NCBI GenBank assembly: GCA_963680875.1
Contig: OY804590.1
Location: 17,978,886-18,042,885 of the forward strand
From: Bathymodiolus brooksi
Taxonomy: Eukaryota > Mollusca > Bivalvia > Mytilida > Modiolidae
Direction of reading: 5' to 3'
DNA: 64,000 nucleotides
The notes beneath the pieces are model-generated. The model made no database searches, was not told the DNA's origin, and saw only the letters and a list, made by a program, of their open reading frames with translations. Shown here one piece after another: positions 52,910 to 62,977 of the stretch (position 1 is the first letter of the stretch; every line of letters starts with the position of its first letter). The position numbers and the translations under genes were made by a program.

Positions 52910-53705
52910 ATTAATACATGCAAAACATCCCTCTCCTCCTGCAATAGCATTAAACCATTTGACCTCTCTACCCTCTACCCTCTACACAACTTGTCCTCAC
53001 TCTAAGCTGAAGGACAGATTAAGGGAGTTGGTCCAACTGTGTTTCATAAAAATGGATGGCCAACGTAGATACAAATACTTTGTGCTAGGATGGGACAGAT
53101 CTTATTTTGTAAAACATTCTGATTCTACATAAAAGTTCTCTGAAACTGATATCATCAACATGCTCGAGTTTTTGATTGACAACATATTTTCTATGTTTGG
53201 TGGACAAGTTTTGCAACAGACAGTCGCCATACCTATGGATACAAACTGTGCTTCTCTTCTCACCAACTTGTTCCTTTATGCGTATGAGGCAGACTTCATA
53301 CAAGGACTTCTCAAGAAAAACGAAAAGAAGCCAGCCCGATCCTTTAATTTCACGTTCCGCTATATAGATGATGTCCTTTCACTAAATAATTCTAGTTTTG
53401 GTGATTTCGTTGATCGCATTTATCCCATTGAGCTTGAAATAAAGGATACCACAGACACATATAGGTTTGCTTCATACCTTGACATACACCTCGAAATTGA
53501 GGGGCGGTTAGGAACGAAATCTCACGACAAAAGAGATAATTTCAATTTTCCCATTGTGAACTTTCCATTTAAATGTAGCAACATTCCAGCAGCACCTGTA
53601 TATGGAGTATATATCTTTCAGTTGATACGATATTGCAGAGCTTGTGGTTCCTATCAGAATTTCCTTGAGAGAGGGTTGCTGCTAACAAGAAAGCTACTGA
53701 ACTAA
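52910..53705 (+). pseudogene. Penelope-like element reverse transcriptase, best-preserved copy
   Basis: From SLSSCNSIKPFDLSTLY (about 52937) the frame shifts at a TACCCTC microduplication (about 52971). It continues as SKLKDRLRELVQLCFIK and GWDRSYFVKHSDS, meets TAA at 53130 and stays in frame through KFSETDIINMLEFLIDNIF. Then come the PM(G)TNCA motif (here PMDTNCA), FNFTFRYIDDVLSLNN with the catalytic YIDD, a SYLDIHLEI block and IRYCRACGSYQNFLERGLLL. The end at TGA 53703 is earlier than expected for the family. One frameshift, one nonsense codon and the Gly-to-Asp change suggest loss of function. Assignment to Penelope-like elements rests on the PMGT, RYIDD and L-x-T-K order and is not certain. 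Confidence 0.8.
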
Positions 53706-54110
53706 TGGTTACTCTTGGTTAAGTTGAAGTCATCAGTTCGAAAGTTTAACGGTCGCCACCATGACTTGGTTGACTGTTATGGAATATCTGTCACAAATTA
53801 CTACGGATATGTTCCACTTGTCGTAATCATTTCCCGGTCCTTTCCTCATGCATGACTTATCACGAGGTTTGTAACTAGATTAACACGACGGATGCCACTA
53901 GTGGAGCAGGAACTGCTTACCTTTCCGGAGCACCGGAGTTCACCCCCGATTCTTAGTGGGGTTCGTGTTACTCGATCTTTAGTTTGTAGATCGTTGTTTG
54001 TTCTTTTGTACTTTTTCCTTTGGCCATTGTGTTGTCTGTTATTCTTCGATATACCGATTCTGATTACCACTTTGGCATCTTCAAACTCTTCTAATGTACT
54101 ATAAATAACA
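53706..54110 (+). mobile_element. Penelope-like element 3' UTR (reference copy)
   Basis: Continues directly from the reverse transcriptase: CACCATGACTTGGTTGACTG, CATGCATGACTTATCACG, GATTAACACGACGGATGCCA, CTAGTGGAGCAGGAACTGCT, TTCGTGTTACTCGATCTTTA, TTGTGTTGTCTGTTATTCTT and TTTGGCATCTTCAAACTCTT. This order is the yardstick for all UTR fragments listed here. Confidence 0.85.
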
Positions 54111-54484
54111 ACCTCACAAGCTACTGAATTTTCTTTTTGTTTTGTTTTATGGGGGAAAAACGTTTAAATAATGATGGTCAACAATTCCAACATTATCAAC
54201 AAAACGAACAATCATCTCTCACCTCCAATTATTGAACATAAAAAGAAATATAGTTCCTGGCTTTGAACATAATATGTGGCGGGGTTTAGCCAGTTAATGG
54301 GTTCCCAATCTCCTGCTGATAACTGGATCTTCGACAGCAATGCGGATATAAGCAAACGATGAGAAAACCTGCACAGATTATCTTCCACTTAAAGAGACTA
54401 CATACTAGCACACACAAGAATGACAACATAAACAGGGACAGTGCAATAGCAGGGTAAATGGATGCTCGTAGCTAATATTTATAT

Positions 54485-54910
54485 ATAGGAACATTGCAGC
54501 GCCACCTGCATATGAATAATATATATCTCGGTTGATCCGATATTCCAGAACTTGTGGTCGCTATCACGATTTCACTGCTAACAAGGAAGTTACTGAACCA
54601 AGGGTTCATGGTCATTACTTTGATGTGTTCCGTTCGTCGTAATCACAGTCCAGTCCTTTTCTCATTCATGACTTATCACGGAGTTTGTAACAAGCGTGAA
54701 GCAGAAAACTGCCTACCCTTCCTGAGCACCTGAGTTCATCCTCGATTGTTGTGGGGTTCCTGTTGCTCGATCTTTGGTTTTCTGTGTAATGTTTTGTAGA
54801 CTGTTGTTTGTCCTTTTTCTTTTGACCATTGTGTTGTCTGTCCTTCTCTCTGATGTACGGCTTCTGGTTACCCCTTTGGTATCTGTAAACTTTTCTTACC
54901 GCTCGACTAA
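54485..54910 (+). mobile_element. Second, internally deleted Penelope-like copy
   Basis: AACATTGCAGCGCCACCTGC and CGGTTGATCCGATATTCCAG correspond to the reverse-transcriptase C terminus (NIPAAP..., IRY). A deleted segment is followed by the full UTR (CATGACTTATCACGGAGTTT to TTTGGTATCTGTAAAC). It lies in the same orientation 375 bp after the first copy. Confidence 0.8.
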
Positions 54911-55164
54911 GGATGATTACGTCATACTAAATATTTTTATGAATCATTATATACTCAGATAACATTTTACTTAGACATAGACATTATATGTAACATACGG
55001 TTCAAGATGGTTTCTCTTTCTATGTCAGAAGTCATTACTCTTAAGCATCAAACACAAGTACTTAATGACTCTCTTATAATAGTATTGCATTGTATCTTCG
55101 CTTTCTTAAATATTTGTGAGTTCGCCCCCAAAACTTTAAAAATTATTTGACTTTCCAACCTTTC

Positions 55165-55240
55165 TACTTTCAACATACCTGATGAAGGATATTCCAGAAG
55201 CGCGTCGTGTGCAATAAATTTGATATCTACGTTTTTATTT
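55165..55240 (+). mobile_element. Retroelement end sequence with one 25-bp-array unit
   Basis: CATACCTGATGAAGGATATT, CCAGAAGCGCGTCGTGTGCA and AATTTGATATCTACGTTTTT, the single-copy counterpart of 48121-48190. Confidence 0.8.
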
Positions 55241-55247
55241 TATTTAG

Positions 55248-55330
55248 CTTGTTTGTTTGTTTGTTTGTTTGTTTGTTTGTTTGCTTGTTTGTATGTTTGT
55301 TTATTTGTTTGTTTGGTTTTCTTGTTTGTT
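55248..55330. repeat. (TTTG)n microsatellite
   Basis: About 20 TTTG units with interruptions; it gives a spurious cysteine/leucine-rich frame. Confidence 0.93.
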
Positions 55331-55434
55331 ATTTGTTTGCTCAAGTCTAACATTACCATGATAAAGGTTGAGTTTATCGTCTACTATTATCTCTTTAGTG
55401 AATTATTATCGGATTTTTACCAATTAGAGTAACA

Positions 55435-55620
55435 TAACAGATGTGACTAGTGGAGCAGGAACTACATGCCCTTGGGGACCAATGAGTATTTCCCCATTTA
55501 TTTTTTGCAGTTGTTAGTCCTTTTGTCCTTTTTTTCGTTTGACCATTGTATTATCTGTCCTTCTTATAGCTATGTCTTCTGATAACTCCTTTGGTATCTT
55601 CAGACGTTTATTATTAAAGG
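55435..55620 (+). mobile_element. Penelope-like element 3'-UTR fragment
   Basis: GATGTGACTAGTGGAGCAGG, TTTGACCATTGTATTATCTG and CTTTGGTATCTTCAGACG in plus-strand order, with a central deletion. Confidence 0.75.
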
Positions 55621-55629
55621 AAGATCTGG

Positions 55630-56210
55630 ACATATAACATATGAAAACCAAGAGCTGTACATATACACAATCACCTAAACAAACGAACAATGCTCGAACA
55701 AAACTAAATCTTGGAAATTATATGTTCTACCTGTTCAGCCACTGGGGCATGGTATTCTTGTCCGTATGATGGTTGGATTTACATCTATATATGCAGTCAG
55801 TATATAAAACACCCTCGGTGGCGATGGGAGCAACTAACACATTTTACCGATGGGGTGTTCAGCTAGGACTACGATGACCCCTCTACATTCATAGTTTAAA
55901 TTCAATAAACATTAGAAAGAATTCGCTAGCCAAACAAGCCTTCTAATAAACAAGATCTGGCAAAATATTGGGGCTATTCAAATATTCGTAATGTAAAGAA
56001 CAAGGCTTTTTATTTACTGCTACTGAAATTATTGACCAACTCATATGTGCTAAGGTAAACAAAATCTCTTTTTTTCTCGCATTCTCGTGCTCATCATTAG
56101 AAACATGAATATAAGGAGTTACACCCTCCCCCCGAAATTTCACTAATATTCCGAGTTTGATTCCAGCCCATGACAAGATGTACTCATTACTCGCTAATTT
56201 ATATCAGATA
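55630..56210. other. Non-coding stretch, no gene seen
   Basis: No supported ORF; the 77-codon minus frame at 55943-56176 shows no motif. Confidence 0.35.
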
Positions 56211-56214
56211 TAAA

Positions 56215-56330
56215 AATCGTAGAAATAGGCAAAATCGATACGCCTAACACACAAATACATGACCACTCAAATTACTGGCTTGGCACAGACACTTCACTAA
56301 TAAGTGGCGGGGTTAAAGTAGTTAATGCTG
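56215..56330. repeat. Dispersed repeat D, copy 2
   Basis: AAAATCGATACGCCTAACAC, ACAAATACATGACCACTCAA and GGCACAGACACTTCACTAAT; the middle phrase is the single-copy form of the 30-bp array unit at 38820-39845. Confidence 0.65.
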
Positions 56331-56924
56331 TCAAGATGTAGTTACATGGTAACAATTATGGACATCAATATTCTGTTACGTGAAAACTTAATACACCTTA
56401 ATAAAATCTGACCTAGAAAATGAGATCAATATCAAGTGACAGGTGCTTGTCCTAATTTTAAAGAGACTAAATACAAAAAGTCAACTAAAAGTCAACTAGT
56501 TAATATTAAAACATAGTCTTACGACAGGTTGCTAGCTAATACCCCAGATTTGTGTGTGGACTGCGTATTTATATATGGTTTCTAACCATTATGATTCTAT
56601 GCAACATTAGGTGATACGATTTGGCAGTGGTAGATCACGTGGTTTCTCATGGTACATTGGTTTCTTACACCATTATAACCTGACCGCCAATGAAATGTTT
56701 TAGAAAGTAACATGAAAACACACAACCCTATCACAAACCACATAGGCCTCTTTTCAGTTTACTTTTTGTAGTGAGTACAGGGAGGAATAGGTGGGTGTAA
56801 AATGGGGGGTAATTCCAAATCCAAACACTAGGTAAATTGTTATTTGTAGAATTTTATGAAGATACACGTTAGAACATAGCAGGAGCACAAACACATGGAC
56901 AATCCAGAGAAACTGGCATCATTG

Positions 56925-57070
56925 GGTAAATAAACGTTAGAGAATGCCGAAGGGCAATCAAAAATGAACAACCCAGAGAAACTGACAATATAGGGTACAC
57001 AAGACGAAGAAAAACAAAGCAAAGAAAAAACCAACACAATATGTGTTGGACACCACTATAAGTAAATGTA
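56925..57070. repeat. Dispersed repeat family B, copy 4
   Basis: AACGTTAGAGAATGCCGAAG, ACAACCCAGAGAAACTGACA and ACACAATATGTGTTGGACAC. Confidence 0.65.
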
Positions 57071-57224
57071 TATTTTGAATGAGGTATCACTAAATTACAG
57101 AACTTGTTTCTTGATTATATAGTTTACGACTATATATATTAGTAGATCAGTAGAAATGCAAATCAAATCTTTCTGTCAATGAAATTTATGTTTTCTCAAC
57201 TGTTTTATTTTGATTCTGACGGGT

Positions 57225-57375
57225 GTTTATAATAGAACAGGACATGTTAACCCTTCCGGGGAACCTAGTTTTACCATCAGTGTTTGTTGGAGTTCGTGTT
57301 GACTCGGCTATTATTCGTTTGTTTTGTTTAACATTTATGTTTGTGTGTTATTGTTGGCTTGGTATCCTTTTGAAA
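57225..57375 (+). mobile_element. Diverged Penelope-like 3'-UTR fragment
   Basis: GAACAGGACATGTTAACCCT, CCGGGGAACCTAGTTTTACC and GTTGGAGTTCGTGTTGACTC follow the family order at lower identity. Confidence 0.55.
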
Positions 57376-57529
57376 TTGGACACACTGTATACGTCTTGTT
57401 ATATGAAACATTAATCGAAAGCAGCATAGCCTCAGTATCTGATTTTGATCAGCCGTAATGTTTTGTCATAGAAGTAATATATACCTGTAATTAATGTGTA
57501 CAAGAAAACGCATAATGCGATTAAAATTA

Positions 57530-57707
57530 CAATCAAACTTGTCTTATGTGACCTTCCAAGGGAACAGTGAAATATGGTCACATTATACAGGTGGTCGCTT
57601 AATACAGGCTTAATGGATATGAAATGCACTGTGAAGGGAAATAAAATTAAGATTACATAATACAAGTTATTGCTTAACAGAGGTGGTCTCTAAAGCTGGT
57701 TTGACTG
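57530..57707. mobile_element. TA-flanked MITE, relative of 5302-5467
   Basis: CAATCAAACTTGTCTTATGT at the left and AAAGCTGGTTTGACTG at the right are inverted with mismatches, with TA outside both tips; GGTGGTCGCTTAATACAGGC in the middle repeats part of the end. Confidence 0.6.
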
Positions 57708-57719
57708 TATATATGACGA

Positions 57720-59280
57720 AAGATGGTTTCGACAATTTGTTTTTTTGGTTGAAAGTTGACTATTGTTTCTCTATTATAAAGGACGAAGTCCTTATAACGG
57801 TAGGCTGTCCGATTTTTCCTTCTATATTGATAGCCAAATATCTGTTCACCGGAAGTTTAAAAAAAATCAATTGATAATTTAGAAACGCAAAAGAAATATA
57901 TTTCAATGAAAAATTTCCAATTCTTTATTTATTTACTCTATGCAAAATCGAAATAAACTTGAAATAAAATTCTAATAAAAAAATCTCTTTCTACGAAACT
58001 CCCGACGGAAGAGCGGCGTACAGTAGGTAAAATGAACGGAACAGCCGTTACAAATCGGCTACAAAATTCATTCAATATCAGTCGGGAAGCCACGCACAGA
58101 TTCCGTACCTCCAGCAATGCAAAGTCAAATCCCGAAATCAAGGGACGTAACTCTATTTTTTTTTAGACATGACGCTTTACAAGTGAGCGGCCATGCATTG
58201 TTTACGTCGACACCCCATGTGTTTTTACTGAATATCTTCATAAATAAAACTGAAAGAAGTATTCATTTTTATTGAATCCATTTTTTAAATAAAATTGTAA
58301 CGTGACTGACGCGTGAATACGTGTATTTATGATATCGTTTGCTTGAAATCAACGTTGGAACTCGGGATACCGCTGCTGATGAAATGTTGTAAAAAAAAAA
58401 TGGCGCTAAAAATAGACTCTTTAACTAAGTGGAACAATTGCATCCCATTGGCTGTTTATTAATAAATTTGGTAAAAATAGCTAGAAACACGTATTAGAGT
58501 ATGGATTATTTGCATATTTCCCCATCATTCGTCACTAGAATTCCATATTTGGATGTAAACAAGAAGCACTATATTTCGAGATTCTAACCAAATATTTCTG
58601 GGTTTTTTCATAGATTGATCGATCTATTAGGATGAAAATGTGACTGTTTCTGTTTAAACACGAAAGAACCACTTGACCAATCATAGTCACACATATATAG
58701 TGTCATTTTATTCCATTTTTAACAACAAATCTTTCATTTTCGTTGACTCGTTCCATGGCATTTATGGACATGTCAAAATATTGACATAATTAATAAATAC
58801 ATTTTAGAAATAAAAAGGACTGCATTATAATGTATGATCTTGTCATGTAGAGAATGGTGAAAGATTATGTTAAATTCACTCTAGATTAACATGGCATAGC
58901 ATAAGGCTACATATTTAGTTCATGTCAAGCATTTACACCCCCCCCCCCCTTTTTTCATTTTCAGTCTGTTTTCCTGAAATACTTATTGATGTGTGTACAT
59001 GCTACTTTTCAGTGCCAATGGTATTGACAACCTCCAGTTTTAGTTAGTTTTAGATCATTGTAGATAGATATATATATATACAGACTGGACATGGGATGTT
59101 TATTTTTTTCTTAACAAGAGTCTGAAGATACCAAAGGGGCAAAGTTACAGATTCTATTAAATAAAATGGATGTTTATTTTCTGTTAATTTCAGATTCTAT
59201 GAGTATAAATGCAAAGTTTCCTGTGATGTTTATTGGTTGATTATTTGAATAAATAAAAATAAGGATATATGATAAGTCTT
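57720..59280. other. Non-coding stretch, no gene supported
   Basis: Contains a poly(C) run at 58939-58948 and a phrase CTAAGTGGAACAATTGCATC (58425) repeated exactly at 61542. The minus frame at 57938-58141 lacks a recognisable domain. Confidence 0.35.
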
Positions 59281-59283
59281 ATA

Positions 59284-59455
59284 TAGAATAGAATAGAATA
59301 GAATAAGTTTATTAACCAAATCAGGGCCCCAGGAGGGCATATACAAATAACAATTATGATTGATACACAACAACAATACAAATAACAATTATGATTGATA
59401 CACAACAACAATACAAATAACAATTATGATTGATACACAACAACAATATATCAAC
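59284..59455 (-). mobile_element. 3' end of a non-LTR retrotransposon with (TATTC)n tail
   Basis: On the minus strand GCCCTCCTGGGGCCCTGATT and TGGTTAATAAACTTATTC lead into (TATTC)n, a typical LINE 3' end. It is preceded by three tandem copies of a 35-bp unit (CAAATAACAATTATGATTGA on the plus strand). Confidence 0.65.
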
Positions 59456-59577
59456 TTAAATATTCGCGGTGAAATATCAATAATTGTGGTGCAGGTACAC
59501 TCGGGCAGGAAAAGAGATATATGCACATGAACGTACATACACTTACTCATATATATATATTCATACAGGTTTGAAAA

Positions 59578-59604
59578 TCAATATATATATATATATATAT
59601 ATAT
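59578..59604. repeat. (TA)n microsatellite
   Basis: About 13 TA units. Confidence 0.9.
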
Positions 59605-59829
59605 GGTTTTTTTCTTCTAAAATATCCATGAAGTAAAAAAATATGGACCAGCATTCCAATTATTTTTAAAGTACATCATCAAACAAATGCCATGAGTTTT
59701 CAAGACACCTTGTGTCATAAATTATAATAAAGTCATTCAGAAAAGAACTTTTTGATTGTGTAATTTGTGTAATTTGTGAAACTTCATCTGAAAGTCAAAA
59801 GGTTTATTTCAATTTCAATTGAAAACCAG

Positions 59830-60040
59830 GACTTATCTTAAACATTTCAAGAATGAATTAAATTTCTGTAAAGAATTTGGCTCAGAAGATAAATTATATT
59901 GTGGTACATATTGTTATAACAGTTGTAACACATTTTCTAGGTCAGAAAGTGGAGTTGAAACAAGATCTCAAACTTTTCAATTTCTTATAGATATATTGAA
60001 CCAGAACCAAGTTGTTGAACAAGTTTCTACAGACATTTAG
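59830..60040 (+). CDS. Candidate terminal exon, unrecognised
   Basis: A CAG acceptor-like site (59827-59829) after a T-rich tract opens a frame of about 69 codons to TAG. There is no ATG near the start. Composition is ordinary (TYLKHFKNELNFCKEFGSED, then LYCGTYCYNSCNTFSRSES and TFQFLIDILNQNQVVEQV), with a CGTYCYNSC cluster. AATAAA at 60245 could be its polyadenylation signal, giving a UTR of about 220 bp. No upstream exon or family is recognised. Confidence 0.3.
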
Positions 60041-60377
60041 ACCTGTATACACTCCAACATATTGTTGAATTTGTTATTCATGCTTTTTTTTAGATGAAAA
60101 GGTACTTATGTTGCCTGTTGTTTATGAGAAATATAATTATCTTTTATCTATGAATATTAATGCCGAAATTTATAAATTTTCTTTTACAGAAAAGAATTTT
60201 TCAAAATGTGCCCATTTATTAACTTTTTTCCAGTCATTGGAACAAATAAAATAATTTATTTTTAACTTCAATTTTAAACAATATTAACCAATACTTGGTT
60301 ATTTTGCCAACAGAAAACATATTCATTCTATTCTAGTCATTTAATTTACTTAGTGAAATTTGGAATTCTGGTTTGTC

Positions 60378-60790
60378 CTTTCATGTGAATACAAGTATGC
60401 TGTATGTGTCTTAAAATTATGTGAATGGTAGTCATTCAATATGCTCTTTTATGTGAATGCTAGTTATTCTGTATGTGTCTTTTATGTGAATGCTAGTCAT
60501 TTTGTGTCTGTCTTTTATGTGAATGCTATAATCATTCTGTTTGTGAATGTCATGGTGGAAAAATTATTGCAATCTAAGTATCCATATTTGTAAAAGCTGG
60601 TAATTTTGTGAATGTCCTGGAGAAAGAATTATTGCAAACTAAGTACCCATATTTGTAAATGCTGGTCATTTTGTGAATGTCCTGGAGAAAGAATTATTGC
60701 AACCTAAGTACTCATTTTGTAAATGCTGGTCATTTTGTGAATGTCAAGGGGAAAGAATTGTTACAACTTGGCCACTCATATATGTTATAA
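60378..60790. repeat. Two consecutive degenerate tandem repeats
   Basis: First TTTTATGTGAATGCTAGTCA-type units (about 45 bp, three to four copies). Then a unit of about 63 bp (GTCCTGGAGAAAGAATTATT, TTTGTAAATGCTGGTCATTT) in about four copies. Confidence 0.8.
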
Positions 60791-60799
60791 AAGCTAGTT

Positions 60800-62130
60800 T
60801 GTAGTTGTGTCAAACACATGAATATTCCAAATACATTGATATTTACATTGTGAGATAAACATGAAACTTGGTAGCTTTCATTCAGATAATAAAATTTCCT
60901 AATTTCAAGAAAAATATTTGCTTACACTGATTTTTTTTTAATTTGCCTTGATATAATAGGAAGGGTTAAGATATCTGAATACAATTTTTATGCCCCTTTG
61001 TGTCTCAAGGTTTCCCTTTTTTTTTAGATTTTAAAAAAATTATTAATTTTTTTAAATGTTTTTTTTTTTATAATATTTTCATATTTTTTCAATTCGCTTA
61101 ATTTTTGTTTACATGCTTTTATTTTTTCCACACATTTATTTCTTTCTATTTATCTTGTACCTGTTGTATTGAAATTAAATTAAATTGAAATTATTAATTG
61201 TTGTACATTCCCTGTGCAAGTCTAGTATCATAGTCATAGATGATTTTTTTTTAAATTTAAAGTGATAATAAATAGTAATTCCCCAGTCTAAATTACAAAA
61301 TGCACAATGTCTAAAACAATATTGCAATACAAATAATTCAATTAAACTGAAAAATACGGTATTAATACAAGAAAATTAAAAAAAAGACATAGACACCCAT
61401 TTCCCAAATGAAATATACTCTTTCGGATGTACGCTTAGGTGTCGTTTATTGTTGATGTTAAGGAACACCACCGATGTGTTCCGAAAGACAATGAATTTCG
61501 ATGTTTGGCAATTGGTCGATCCGATCAAGGTGGGTGTAGGGCTAAGTGGAACAATTGCATCCCACAAGACATTGACACTAGTTGTCTGTATGACAATGAC
61601 CCTAGATGATTTCCTCAGGCAATGTATGTTACAGAAAGCCATCATATTGTTTTAATTAAATTTTCTCTTTTAAATAAAACCACCTTGACATTTGTTTTGA
61701 AATTGAGTCCACTTCAAGTAGCAAAATTCGATGTTGGTGCACAATATAAATAAAAACTGAAGTGATACAATAAATTTCTATTTATCCATAGACATCTTCC
61801 GTATATTTTAATTGATTTCAAGCATACATATTTATTGTAAACCGACGTATTTTAAGCGAAGGGTTGAACGTCATTTTTCATCAAAAATGAAGCGAAAGTC
61901 ACGTGACTGGGACTTGACTTTGGAGCTCTCCTGTCACGCTGGCTGTCCTACTGTATAACTTGTACAGATCATCGTATTATTGAAATTTTAGGACTTCGTC
62001 CTTCAAACAGGTTGTCTATCTCATATTATCTTACGATGGATGGCCTTGTATACCATCAAATACTTAAATAATAACTGAGGACATCGGTTCTCTTTAATAT
62101 GATTAATATTATAATTTCTCTGTAACAAAG
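60800..62130. other. Non-coding stretch, no gene supported
   Basis: AT-rich. Overlapping frames on both strands at 61376-61655 show no domain; AAGTCACGTGACTGGGACTTG at about 61897 is an isolated E-box. Confidence 0.35.
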
Positions 62131-62139
62131 ATTAATTTA

Positions 62140-62375
62140 TTATGAATAAGAAGAGTTTGAAGATACCAAAGGGTAATCAGAATACGTAAATCGAAGAAAG
62201 ATAGACAACACAATGACCAGAAGAAAAAGGACAAACAACGATCTACAAAACTGAAGATCGAGCAACAAGAACCTCACTAAAAACAGGGGGTGAACCTGAA
62301 GGGTAAGCAGTTCCTGATTCATTAGTGATGCACGTCGTGTTACACTAGTTGCAAACTTGATTATAAGTCATGCAT
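62140..62375 (-). mobile_element. Penelope-like element 3' UTR
   Basis: GAGTTTGAAGATACCAAAGG, GACAACACAATGACCAGAAG, AGATCGAGCAACAAGAACCT, GGTAAGCAGTTCCTGATTCA and ACGTCGTGTTACAC in minus-strand order. Confidence 0.88.
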
Positions 62376-62475
62376 GTTCAAGATGATAGCATTCTTTATA
62401 ATAACGCTGTCCGCCCGGTTATTTATGAGGGTTGGCATTTTACTCGGGTGTTGAAAGCCCTTGCATGACCACATC

Positions 62476-62735
62476 CAATGCCGCATTAACGCATGGGCGC
62501 GATGGGCAGTTTCCCGGAGGCCCCACGAGCATAGCGGCCCCATGCTAATCTAGGTATGTTTGTATGGCATGTTATTTAAAGTTTAACCACTGAGTATGTT
62601 GGAAGTACCAATACAATAAATATATGTTTAAGTTTATCGACCATTTACATTTTTATTCCTGTGAGTGGTTGTGTAGGTAGGGGCCCCAGTGCACTGTTTT
62701 GTGCGGGGGCCTATTTTGCTGTTAAGACGGCCCTG
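62476..62735. mobile_element. hAT-type MITE with 8-bp target duplication, 260 bp
   Basis: The left tip CAATGCCGCATTAACGCATG and the inverse of the right tip CAGGGCCGTCTTAACAGC share the hAT-like terminal pattern. ACCACATC is duplicated exactly at 62468-62475 and 62736-62743. GC-rich subterminal blocks (GGCCCC) are inverted. No ORF. Confidence 0.85.
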
Positions 62736-62977
62736 ACCACATCATGTCACTTAGAGAGGAGGTTTGGGTCCATATAACTAATTTAAGCCCGTCACATTTT
62801 ATTGAAGTGCCTGTGCCAAGGAAAGCACAAAAGGAGAGGTGTTAATGGTTTTTGACATACATTATTGTAGACAAAGACTATTGATTTTGATTGATAAGGT
62901 GGTTATTGGTGTTTATCCACTTTCATATATGTGTTTCATCTATATCGTGACTATCAATCTCATATATCAGACCTGTT

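Noticed and set aside
55220..55432. Cysteine/leucine-rich 70-codon frame
   Set aside because: Mostly a (TTTG)n microsatellite.
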